Shown here: piece after piece, positions 51,712 through 60,042 of the stretch
How positions within the stretch are numbered: the stretch's first letter is position 1
How the letters are laid out: every line of letters begins with the position of its first letter
Origin: CALDTK01 sp965215215
GTDB taxonomy: Bacteria > Bacteroidota > Bacteroidia > Chitinophagales > Saprospiraceae
Assembly (NCBI GenBank): GCA_965215215.1
Contig: OZ244043.1
Span: 3,658,001 to 3,722,000, forward strand
DNA length: 64,000 nucleotides
Direction: 5' to 3'
Translations under genes and position numbers: made by a program
Notes under the pieces: generated by a model
Seen by the model: the letters and a program-made list of their open reading frames with translations, nothing else
Told to the model about the DNA's origin: nothing
Databases searched by the model: none

Positions 51712-54621
51712 CTAGCGGACCACGAAACGTTGGGCGTTGATCGGCTGACCGTCGGCGACGACCTGCACGATGTAGAAACCGGCGGCTACGGTCGGGAGAC
51801 CGATCTTTTCGCGGGTCGAGCCCAGCGAAAGTCCGGCCGACTGGTTCTGGATCACCGAGCCGTTCGCGTCGAGGATGCGGAGCTCCACGTCGTCGGAGTT
51901 GACGCCGTTGAGCTCGACGGTGAGCTCCTGACCGCGCTGGAGCACGGTCGGGTAGACGGCGAAGTCGAGACCGGCATTGTCTTCACCCTGCACGAGCGCC
52001 ATGCGGCGACCGGTTGGGTTCTCGTTGCCGGGGCAGTACTGGCAGCGGGTGATCGGGTAGATCGTGCTGAGTGCCTCATCGTCCTCGGTTACGGTCTGGC
52101 CGTTCGCGTTGGCGGGCCCCGAGTCGGGATCGCCCTCGTCGACGGCGAAGAGCTGCACGAATTGCGTAACCGGTGCGTCGTTGGTGAGCGTGAAGAGCGT
52201 GAGCGTAAGGGTCTGCGTCTCCCCGGAGGCGAGCGTACCGACCGTCCACTCCTCGAAAAAGAGATTGTAGTCCCCTTTGCTCAGCTCTGAGCTCGTGAAC
52301 ACGAGTCCGTCGGGGAGTCCGGCCTGCACTACAACGTTGTTGGCAGCGTCCGGACCGTCGTTGGTGACGGTGACGGTGTACGGCACGTTGTTGTAGATGT
52401 AAAACGAATCGCTCGGCGTGGTCACGTCGACGGAGATGTCGGCCGAACCGTCGGCGAGTCCTCCGCCACCGCGACCGGGGTTGATCGTGATCGACGACTC
52501 GTCGTCCTCGGTTACCGTCCGACCGATGGCGTTGCCGGGATCGGAGTCGAAGTCCGGCGTACCGGCCGAAATGACCTGCACGAAATTCGTGATCGGACCG
52601 TCGGCGACGAGGCTGAAGAGGGTGAGCTCGAGGGTAGCGGTCTGACCGGGGGCGAGGGTGCCCACGGTGAAGCGCTCGAAGAACAAGCTGTACTCGCCCT
52701 GGCTCACCTCGGCGCTCGTGAATACGAGTCCGGCGGGAAGACCTGCCGATACCACGACGTCTGTAGCGGGCTGATCGCCGGTGTTCGTGACCGAGATCAC
52801 GTAGGGGATCTGCTGGAACTGGGTGAAGTTGGTGTTCTTGAGCTTGATGCTGAGCTCGAGATCGGCGAAGCCGCTCGTGAAATCCTTCGGCTCGCCGGAA
52901 CAGGGGCCGGCGCCGCTGCGTGGGGCTGCTTCGTAGGGGAAGGCAGCTTCGAAAGGAAGGTCATTCTCCTCTACACCGGTAGTGTACGTAAGCACGTCGA
53001 GCAGATCCTGCGTGACCGGGCTCTCGCCGGACTCTGGGTCGTAGTCGTCGTAGAACAGTCCGATGGCCGCGAGGACGACCCCGGAGACGGCCTGGAGCTC
53101 GATCCGAGTCACGTCGTCCTCCAAGCGGCGCCCGTTCGGGAAGCCGTCCATGTTCGGGATCGCCTGTAGGTCGGCCGAGGCGTTGAAGCGCGGATCGGTC
53201 AGGCCGAGCACCGCGGCGTTGACGAGCCCCATGGAGGAGAAGTCCTCGGAGTCACGGGGGGTCGGGGGCACGGCCATGTTGAGGCGGAGCATGTCGCCGC
53301 CGTTGGGCAGGAAGTTGTTGACGAACGGCTTGCCGGCCGCGAGGGGGTTACCGCCTTCTTTGCCGGTGGCGAGTTGGTAGGGGGCGAGGTTGGGGACCCC
53401 GGTGTGGAAGGCGGGCCACAGGTCCACGGAGCGGGGTTTGCCGGGGGCGGGGAGCAGTAAGGCCCCGAAGGCGTCCTCGGCGAGCGCAGTCCCGGCGACG
53501 GCGTCGGTACCCTTGAGCGCGTAGAGGCCGTCGGCGCCGTTGGTGAAGTCGAACGATCCGAGCGATGCGGTCTGCACGCGCAGCGGCGCGAAGGCCGGCA
53601 CGGCGCCCCCGAATTGGTCGTCGTCCATGTAGAGCGCGAGCTCCGGGTTGTAAAACGCACCGTCGAAGAGGGTATCGGTGAGCTCGTCGTACGGGGTGAT
53701 CGCGTTCCAGTAGTCCTTCTGGCCTACCGAGACCACCACCTCGTTGGTGAGCGGCATCCCCAGGCGCGACACCTGGCGCCAGTCGCCGCTGTAGTCGGCG
53801 GTGCCCGCACCGAGGGTGCGGATGGCGGGGCGGCTCGCGCTCGCCCACACGCCGATCACGTAATCGGGGTCGAGGATGTCGGTCGGCTCGGCGGGAGCAC
53901 CGGCCTTCAGCAGATTCTCGATCGGAATCTTGAGGGCGAGGGTGTGGACGTTGAAGCAGACGAGTCCATCGCGGGGATCACCGCTCTGACGCGGCGAGTC
54001 GCCGAGGTCGAAGACGTTGAAATCCACGAAGAAGGGGTCTTCGACGGGGCCGGCAAATACGGTCTCACCCGAGCTCGCCGTCGTGATGGCCTCCTGCATC
54101 AGCTGCGCGTAGCTCGACGCGCCGAGGCCGGCGGCGCTCTCGATGGAGCGCGGCCCGATGTTGTAGGCGGGGGTCTCGCCGTTCTCGACGATCGTCGTCC
54201 ACGTCCGGCCACCGTCGAGGGACTTTTCGAGGTCGTAGGAGGTGTTGATGTTTTCGGCGCCGAGGCGGACGTTGAAGAACGTCGTCGGGTCCTCGTTGAT
54301 GCGGGTAAAGGAGAAGCGGTAGGTCACTTCGTCGCCCGGGTTGGTCGCGTCGTTGTCGACGTGGATCTCGTAGCGGACCCGGTCGGAGAAGTGGTAGTAG
54401 TTCGGACCGCCCTGCGGCAACTGCATCGGGATGTAGTTGGCGATGAGGGTGACGGTCGAGGGGTCGTCCGGCGAGCGGAACGCGTACACGTCCGTGTTGT
54501 CGGCGAGCGGGTCGTCCGCGATGAGCGGCGCCTCGCGGTGGCTGGAGGCCAGCAGCGTTGCTAGCGGGAGGGCTAGCGCGGCGGCCACGGTCCCCACGCG
54601 CGTTGTGAGTGTCTTAAGCAT
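51712..54621 (-). CDS. DUF4331 protein with two DUF11-type repeats and type IX secretion C-terminal domain
   Basis: 969 residues. Signal peptide, then 'ASSHREAPLIADDPLADNTDVYAFRSPDDP', the DUF4331 opening, through about residue 570. Two ~110-residue DUF11-like beta-sandwich repeats follow ('ISVTNTGDQPATDVVVSAGL' and 'VTVTNDGPDAANNVVVQAGL'). The last ~75 residues are a type A T9SS sorting domain ('AGFYIVQVVADG...FVVR'). So it should be exported through the type IX system and displayed on the surface. Function of DUF4331 is unknown. The N-terminal region is nearly identical at DNA level to the paralogue upstream. Confidence 0.88.
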   Translation of the reverse strand: MLKTLTTRVGTVAAALALPLATLLASSHREAPLIADDPLADNTDVYAFRSPDDPSTVTLIANYIPMQLPQGGPNYYHFSDRVRYEIHVDNDATNPGDEVTYRFSFTRINEDPTTFFNVRLGAENINTSYDLEKSLDGGRTWTTIVENGETPAYNIGPRSIESAAGLGASSYAQLMQEAITTASSGETVFAGPVEDPFFVDFNVFDLGDSPRQSGDPRDGLVCFNVHTLALKIPIENLLKAGAPAEPTDILDPDYVIGVWASASRPAIRTLGAGTADYSGDWRQVSRLGMPLTNEVVVSVGQKDYWNAITPYDELTDTLFDGAFYNPELALYMDDDQFGGAVPAFAPLRVQTASLGSFDFTNGADGLYALKGTDAVAGTALAEDAFGALLLPAPGKPRSVDLWPAFHTGVPNLAPYQLATGKEGGNPLAAGKPFVNNFLPNGGDMLRLNMAVPPTPRDSEDFSSMGLVNAAVLGLTDPRFNASADLQAIPNMDGFPNGRRLEDDVTRIELQAVSGVVLAAIGLFYDDYDPESGESPVTQDLLDVLTYTTGVEENDLPFEAAFPYEAAPRSGAGPCSGEPKDFTSGFADLELSIKLKNTNFTQFQQIPYVISVTNTGDQPATDVVVSAGLPAGLVFTSAEVSQGEYSLFFERFTVGTLAPGQTATLELTLFSLVADGPITNFVQVISAGTPDFDSDPGNAIGRTVTEDDESSITINPGRGGGGLADGSADISVDVTTPSDSFYIYNNVPYTVTVTNDGPDAANNVVVQAGLPDGLVFTSSELSKGDYNLFFEEWTVGTLASGETQTLTLTLFTLTNDAPVTQFVQLFAVDEGDPDSGPANANGQTVTEDDEALSTIYPITRCQYCPGNENPTGRRMALVQGEDNAGLDFAVYPTVLQRGQELTVELNGVNSDDVELRILDANGSVIQNQSAGLSLGSTREKIGLPTVAAGFYIVQVVADGQPINAQRFVVR

Positions 54622-54686
54622 AAGTAAGGTGTATGAGTCGCTTGCCCCGGACTGAAGCCCGGGGTGACTGCTACGTGAGGAGTGGT

Positions 54687-56435
54687 TTAGTTGGTGGGAC
54701 GGTGATCGACCTCGGTCCCGCTCCAGGGCATGGCGAGGTAGGGGAACGAGGACTGGAATTCCTTGTCGTTAGCCTCGACTCCGGTGGAGTAGGTGAGGAC
54801 GTCGAGTAGGTCTTCGGTGACGGGACTCGCGTCCTCCGCCGGGTCGTAGTCGTCGTAGAACAGCCCGATGGCCGCGAGCACGACCCCGGAGACGGCCTGG
54901 AGCTCGATGCGGGTTACGTCATCTTCGAGGCGACGCCCGTTCGGGAAGCCATCCATGTTAGGGATGGACTGTAAGTCGGCCGAGGCATTAAAGCGTGGAT
55001 CGGTTAACCCGAGCACGGCGGCGTTGATGAGGCCGAGCGGGGAGAAGTCTTCCGAATTACGCGGCGTCACGGGGACGGCCATGTTGAGCCGCAGCATGTC
55101 CCCGCCGTTCGGCAGGAAGTTGTTGACGAACGGTTTGCCGACGGCCAGCGGGTCACCGGCCTTACCGGTGGCGAGTTGGTAGGGAGCGAGGTTGGGCACG
55201 CCGGTGTGGAAGGCGGGCCAGAGGTCGACCGAGCGGGGCTTGCCGGCACCGGGTAGGAGTAGCGCACCGAAGGCGTCTTCCGCCAAAGCGGTACCGGCGA
55301 GCGCGTCCGCGCCCTTGAGGGCGAAGAGGCCATCGGCTCCGTTCGAGAAGTCGAAGGCACCCAACGAAGCGGTTTGCACCCGGAGGGGGGTAAACTGCGG
55401 CACGGCACCTCCGAACTGATCGTCGTCCATGTACAGGGCGAGCTCGGGGTTGTAGAAGTACTCGTAGAAGGCGTCTTCTCCTTCGTAGGGAGTCGTCGCG
55501 TTCCAGCTGTCCTTAGCGCCAATCGGGATCACGGCTTCGTTGGTGAGGGGCATGCCGAGGCGGGAGACTTGCACCCACTCGGAACCCTCGCTCGAGTACG
55601 TACCGTCTTCGTTGAAGGTCGTTACCGCGGGGCGCGAAGCGCTGGCCCAGACCCCGATGACGTAGTTCGGGTCGAGGATATCGGCCGGGGATCCGGGGGC
55701 ACCACGCTTCAGCAGCGTGCTGATCGGTACTTTGATCGCGAGGGTGTGGACGTTGAATTCGGCCAAACCATCGCGCGGCTGCCCCTCGGCACGCGGCGAG
55801 TCGCCCAGGTCGAAAATATTGAAGTCGACGAAGAACGGATCGTCCACCGGTCCGGCGAATACCGTCTCGCCCGTGCTCGCCTTCGTGATGGCGGCCTCCA
55901 TCAGCGCAGCGTAGCTCTGCGCACCGAGTCCGGCAGCGCCTTGGATAGAGCGTGGCCCAATGTTGTAAGGGGGGGTTACGCCATTCTCGACGATCGTCTG
56001 AAAGGACTTGCCGCCGTCGACCGAGCGCTCGAGCGTGTACGAGGTGTTGACGTTCTCGGCACCGAGGCGGACGTTGAAGAACGTCGTCGGGTCCTCGTTT
56101 TCACGCTTGAAAGTGAAGCGGTAGGTCACTTCGTCGCCGGGGTTGGTCGCGTCGTTGTCGACGTGGATCTCGTAGCGGACCCGGTCGGAGAAGTGGTAGT
56201 AGTTCGGACCGCCCTGCGGCAACTGCATCGGGATGTAGTTGGCGAGTAACGTGATCGTCGAGGGGTCATCGGGGGAGCGAAAGGCGTAGAGGTCGGTGTT
56301 GTCGGCGGCGGGATCGGAGGCGATCAGCGGCGCCTCCCGGTGGCTCGAGGCACTTACCGCCAGCGCGCCGAGCGCGAGGGGTACAGCCCCTAGGAACCGC
56401 CGCAGCACCCGTGACCGGGGGTTGAGCTTGAACAT
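54687..56435 (-). CDS. DUF4331 family protein, short paralogue
   Basis: 582 residues: a signal peptide and a DUF4331 domain only ('SHREAPLIASDPAADNTDLYAF', 'YHFSDRVRYEIHVDNDATNP', 'VPNLAPYQLATGK'). No DUF11 repeats and no visible T9SS domain, so it is probably periplasmic or carried by another partner. It precedes the longer paralogue by 65 nt; a small hairpin CCCCGG-CCGGGG (54645-54664) lies in that gap. A four-unit GGATT tandem repeat abuts its start codon. One 106-bp block is identical to the paralogue. Confidence 0.88.
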   Translation of the reverse strand: MFKLNPRSRVLRRFLGAVPLALGALAVSASSHREAPLIASDPAADNTDLYAFRSPDDPSTITLLANYIPMQLPQGGPNYYHFSDRVRYEIHVDNDATNPGDEVTYRFTFKRENEDPTTFFNVRLGAENVNTSYTLERSVDGGKSFQTIVENGVTPPYNIGPRSIQGAAGLGAQSYAALMEAAITKASTGETVFAGPVDDPFFVDFNIFDLGDSPRAEGQPRDGLAEFNVHTLAIKVPISTLLKRGAPGSPADILDPNYVIGVWASASRPAVTTFNEDGTYSSEGSEWVQVSRLGMPLTNEAVIPIGAKDSWNATTPYEGEDAFYEYFYNPELALYMDDDQFGGAVPQFTPLRVQTASLGAFDFSNGADGLFALKGADALAGTALAEDAFGALLLPGAGKPRSVDLWPAFHTGVPNLAPYQLATGKAGDPLAVGKPFVNNFLPNGGDMLRLNMAVPVTPRNSEDFSPLGLINAAVLGLTDPRFNASADLQSIPNMDGFPNGRRLEDDVTRIELQAVSGVVLAAIGLFYDDYDPAEDASPVTEDLLDVLTYSTGVEANDKEFQSSFPYLAMPWSGTEVDHRPTN

Positions 56436-56436
56436 A

Positions 56437-56456
56437 GGATTGGATTGGATTGGATT
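56437..56456. repeat. (GGATT)4 tandem pentanucleotide in the 5' leader of the DUF4331 gene
   Basis: Four perfect copies of GGATT on the plus strand (AATCC on the coding strand), ending one base before the ATG at 56435. Slippage here would change the spacing upstream of the start codon without altering the frame. Confidence 0.8.
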
Positions 56457-56490
56457 TGATGGACGGCCCTGGTCTGCGGCCGTTCCGGTG

Positions 56491-57732
56491 TTACTGGTTG
56501 TTGGCGGAGCTACCGTTGTCGGCGATCAGCTCCTCGATTTCGGAGAGTTGGGGCGATTGCGAGTCGGTACGGCGGGCGGTGCTCAGGTACTCACGGGCGG
56601 CTTCGTCGTTACCGCGGGTCGCCTCCACGCGGGCGAGCGCGCGATTGACGTCGATGTTTTGGGGCCGGCGATCGTACTCGCGTTTCGCGTATTCGTACGC
56701 CCGGTCGGCGTCGCCCACCCTCTCCAGGTAGAAGGTCGTGTACTCGAGATTCATGTTGTGGCCGTGCGCCACGTCGTCGGCGAGCATGTCCAGTACCTCC
56801 GCCTCGGTCTGCTCGGCGAGTCCGGTACGGTCGGTCCGCTCGTAGATCGAGATCAACTGTTCGTAAAACGCGACCTCGGGAATGTCCCGGCGCGCTTCGT
56901 CGAGGAGCTTTTCGGCCTGCTCGTACTCACCCCGGTCGGCGTACAGCCGGGCGAGCCCCCCTTTCGCAAACGGGTAGCCGGGCCGGTCCTCGAGCGTACC
57001 GAGGTACTGGGCCTCGGCCTCCTCGGTTCTACCGTACTCGGCGAGCAGATCCGCGAGCGTAGTCCGCACCCACGCCGTCTCCTCGGTCCCGACCGAACCC
57101 GCGTCCAAGGCGAGTCGCATGGCGTCGAGGCTTTCGTCGACCTTGCCGTAAATCTGACGCAAGTAGCTGATGCGGGCGTACGAGCGGAGATCGGGCTTGA
57201 GCTCCACCATCCGGTCGGCCGCCTCCACCGCGTTCTCGTAGTCGCCGAGCTCTACGTAGGCGTCGGTGAGCGCGCCGTAGATCACGGCACTCTTGTCGTT
57301 TATGGCCTCGGCCTTTTTCGCCGTAGCCAGCGCCTGCGCGAATTCGTGCTGCGAAAGCTGGACGCTCGCCATCAGGGTGAGCGCTTCAAAGGTTTCGGCC
57401 GGATTTACGCCCGGTTGCGCGAGGGCTTCCTCGGTGATCCCCAGCGCGGCGGGGTAGTAGTGGCCGTGCTCGCCGGTGACCCGGGCTTCGCGAACGAATA
57501 AGCGCGCGATCTCGAGGCGGGCGGCGGCATCCTCGGGGTTTCTCTCGATGGCTTCGCGGGCGGCGACGTAGCGGTTGCGGACGCGGTCCCACTCGCCGCC
57601 GTTGCGGATCCCCTCGTTGCGCTCGAGGAGTTCGGGGGCCGCGCGTTCGTCCGGGCTCGCGCTTCCGTTCGGCGATTGAGCGCAGGCACCGAACAAGATC
57701 AGGAGTAGGAGGCTAGGTAAGTATCTCGACAT
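56491..57732 (-). CDS. Tetratricopeptide-repeat lipoprotein
   Basis: 413 residues with a lipoprotein signal 'LLLLILFGACAQS' (Cys about 17). The body is a series of TPR-type helix pairs: 'YGALTDAYVELGDYENAVEAADRMVELKP', 'AEAQYLGTLEDRPGYPFAKG', 'LARLYADRGEYEQAEKLLDEA', 'AYEYAKREYDRRPQNIDVN'. Presumably a scaffold for the DUF4331 proteins encoded 55 nt downstream. It is the first gene of the cluster; a TAGCATTT-like -7 lies about 30 nt upstream. Confidence 0.85.
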   Translation of the reverse strand: MSRYLPSLLLLILFGACAQSPNGSASPDERAAPELLERNEGIRNGGEWDRVRNRYVAAREAIERNPEDAAARLEIARLFVREARVTGEHGHYYPAALGITEEALAQPGVNPAETFEALTLMASVQLSQHEFAQALATAKKAEAINDKSAVIYGALTDAYVELGDYENAVEAADRMVELKPDLRSYARISYLRQIYGKVDESLDAMRLALDAGSVGTEETAWVRTTLADLLAEYGRTEEAEAQYLGTLEDRPGYPFAKGGLARLYADRGEYEQAEKLLDEARRDIPEVAFYEQLISIYERTDRTGLAEQTEAEVLDMLADDVAHGHNMNLEYTTFYLERVGDADRAYEYAKREYDRRPQNIDVNRALARVEATRGNDEAAREYLSTARRTDSQSPQLSEIEELIADNGSSANNQ

Positions 57733-58114
57733 GTAGTTGGTGGCTATGATTAGGAAATGCTACACCCGATACAAGCTACGAGAAGGGGGCCGGTTCAAAT
57801 GAGTTATAACGTACTTATTTAAAGTGTGTAAACAGTAAATACTTAAAAATCAACCGTTTGAAAATATATTAGTCGGCCATTTGACCCTTAAAATGTCATT
57901 TGCAAATATTGCCTACCTGATTTTGGCTAAATTTTAATGTGTTTAGTTAACGGTTTTGCCTGTTAGGCGACCTTTGCAATTCTATTGTTGGAGGTTTAGT
58001 CGAAGAACCGGCACCCGGCACCGGCTTTCCTGACGGTGGTCACCCCGCGGCCGCCCCGCGTGCAATACTTTCGCACCCTATTCGCGAAGGCCGGCGTTCT
58101 CCGGTCTTCATATC
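57733..58114. other. AT-rich divergent intergenic region
   Basis: About 380 bases between the TPR gene and yidC. Bases ~57795-57990 are distinctly AT-rich, with many TTTG/ATTTG elements and a perfect ATTTGCAAAT palindrome (57898-57907). No gene, tRNA or origin signature was found. It probably holds the divergent promoters, including TACTTTCG near 58046 for yidC. Confidence 0.5.
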
Positions 58115-58143
58115 GCTTGCGCTAAAACCGTTTTCGCGCAAGC
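58115..58143. repeat. Inverted pair of the dispersed 14-bp motif upstream of yidC
   Basis: GCTTGCGCTAAAAC and GTTTTCGCGCAAGC face each other across one base, giving an 8-bp perfect outer stem GCTTGCGC / GCGCAAGC. It ends 24 nt before the yidC ATG and could fold as a hairpin in the leader. Confidence 0.75.
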
Positions 58144-58167
58144 GGCTCCACCCAGTGCCTCCCCCTT

Positions 58168-60021
58168 ATGGATCGCAATACGATCGTCGGCTTCCTCCTC
58201 ATCTTCGGACTCATGATCGTCTGGACCCAGCTCACGGGTCCGACGCAGGAGGAGGTCGTCGACCAGCAGCGCGTTCAGGACTCGATCGCCCAGGTATCCG
58301 ACGGCGTGAAGGAGGAGATGCAGGGGCGCAGCGGCGCGCCCGCCCACGCGACCGACACCACCGCCGGGGCGACCGCCGACCGTACCGGAGTCTTCGGCGC
58401 CTTCGCCCCGCGCGCCGGAATCCAAGCGGCTACCTACACGCTCTCGAACGACAAGATCGACCTCACCTTCTCCAACGTCGGGGGGCGCATCGTGTCCGCG
58501 GAGCTCAAGGAGTACGACAAGCTCGCCATCGGCGACGACGGCGAGGAGTTGCGCAGTCCGGTTATCCTGCTCGAGGACGAGCGCGACGAGTGGGGCTTCC
58601 GGCTCCCGGCGACCGGGGCGCGGGGCGGGAGCGTCAATACGAACGAGCTGCCCTTCGAGGCCACGTTGGCCGGCAACAGCATTACTTTTCGCGCGGCGGC
58701 CGGCGGCGGCTACCTCGAGCAGAAGTACACGCTCGGCGAGGACTACCTGATCGACTACACCGTTAGCACCAGCGGACTCAGCGGGGTAACCGGGCCGATC
58801 GACGCCCTCGAGCTGCACTGGGTCAATTTCCTCGATAAGATCGAGAAGAACGTGGCCTACGAGCAGCAAAACTCGATGACCTACTTCAAGGAGGTCGGCG
58901 AGAACGCCGACTACGTAGCGGCGTCCGGCGACGACGTCGAGGAGGCGGCGGGGTCGGTCGAGTGGGTGAGCAACACCAACCAATTCTTCAACGCGAGCTT
59001 CGTGGTTAAGGACGAGCCGCTACTCGGCGCGCGCCTGGCCAGCAGTACGCTCGAGGAGAACGCGACCGACCTCAAGCGCCTCGAGAGTACGCTCCGCTTG
59101 CCCGTCGACGCCGACGCGGGGACGGTGAGCTACGCGCTCTACGTCGGTCCGAACGAATTCGACCGACTCAAGGCCGTAGGCTCCGAGCTCGAGGACATCA
59201 TCCCGTTCGGTTGGTCGATCTTCGGTACGGTAAACCGCTGGATCATCCGTCCGATCTTCGCTTTTCTCAGCAGCTTCATCGGTCAGGCCGGTTTGGTAAT
59301 CCTCGCGCTCACTTGCATCGTGAAGTTGGCGCTCTACCCGCTGACCTACAAGATGCTGTACTCGCAGTCGAAGATGCAGGCGCTCAAGCCGCGGCTCGCC
59401 AAGATGAAGGCGAAGCTCAAGGACGACCAACAGGCGCAGCAGATGGAGACGATGAAGGTCTACCGCGAGTACGGCGTCAACCCGGCCGGCGGGTGTCTGC
59501 CGATGGTGTTCCAGATGCCGATCTGGTTTGCGCTCTACCGGTTCTTCCCGGCCTCGATCGAGTTCCGCCAGGAGAGCTTCCTGTGGGCTTCGGACCTCTC
59601 GAGCTACGACGTGTTCTTCAACCTCCCGTTCGTCGTACCTTTCTACGGCGGTCACGTCTCCATGTTCACGCTACTCTGGGTGCTCACCACCATCGCCTAC
59701 ACCTACTACAATTCGCAGATGATGGACATGGGCCAGATGGCCAACAACCCGGCCCTTAAGTACATGCAGTACCTGATGCCGGTGATGTTCCTGTTCTTCT
59801 TCAACAACTTCGCCGCCGGGCTCACGGTGTACCTCGTGTTCTCCAACCTCTTCAACATCGCCCAGACGTTGGTCACCAAAAACGTGATCATCAACCAAGA
59901 TAAGATCGAGCGCGAGTTGGTGGCCGCGAAGGCGAAACCGAAGAAGAAGACGGGCTTCGGGGCACGCTTGGAGGAAGCGCTCAAGCAGCAGCAGGACGTG
60001 GCGGCCAAGCGCTCTCGTTAG
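58168..60021 (+). CDS. yidC: Membrane protein insertase YidC
   Basis: 617 residues, the Gram-negative type: an N-terminal membrane anchor ('NTIVGFLLIFGLMIVWTQL'), a large periplasmic beta domain (about 80-350), and the conserved C-terminal insertase core with 'KLALYPLTYKMLYSQSKMQA', 'YREYGVNPAGGCLPMVFQMP' and 'MQYLMPVMFLFFFNNFAAGL'. Inserts inner-membrane proteins with or without Sec. The basic C-terminal tail ('AKPKKKTGF') fits ribosome contact. It converges on the glpD-like gene, 21 nt away. Confidence 0.97.
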   Translation: MDRNTIVGFLLIFGLMIVWTQLTGPTQEEVVDQQRVQDSIAQVSDGVKEEMQGRSGAPAHATDTTAGATADRTGVFGAFAPRAGIQAATYTLSNDKIDLTFSNVGGRIVSAELKEYDKLAIGDDGEELRSPVILLEDERDEWGFRLPATGARGGSVNTNELPFEATLAGNSITFRAAAGGGYLEQKYTLGEDYLIDYTVSTSGLSGVTGPIDALELHWVNFLDKIEKNVAYEQQNSMTYFKEVGENADYVAASGDDVEEAAGSVEWVSNTNQFFNASFVVKDEPLLGARLASSTLEENATDLKRLESTLRLPVDADAGTVSYALYVGPNEFDRLKAVGSELEDIIPFGWSIFGTVNRWIIRPIFAFLSSFIGQAGLVILALTCIVKLALYPLTYKMLYSQSKMQALKPRLAKMKAKLKDDQQAQQMETMKVYREYGVNPAGGCLPMVFQMPIWFALYRFFPASIEFRQESFLWASDLSSYDVFFNLPFVVPFYGGHVSMFTLLWVLTTIAYTYYNSQMMDMGQMANNPALKYMQYLMPVMFLFFFNNFAAGLTVYLVFSNLFNIAQTLVTKNVIINQDKIERELVAAKAKPKKKTGFGARLEEALKQQQDVAAKRSR

Positions 60022-60042
60022 GGTTTACCGCGGCAAGCTCGT

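Noticed and set aside
53614..54564. 316-codon plus-strand frame opposite the long DUF4331 gene
   Set aside because: High GC creates long antisense frames; it has low-complexity Val/Gly/Arg composition and no recognisable domain, while the minus strand encodes a clear DUF4331 protein. Similar antisense frames at 55374-56249, 56296-57501 and 48167-49030 were rejected for the same reason.
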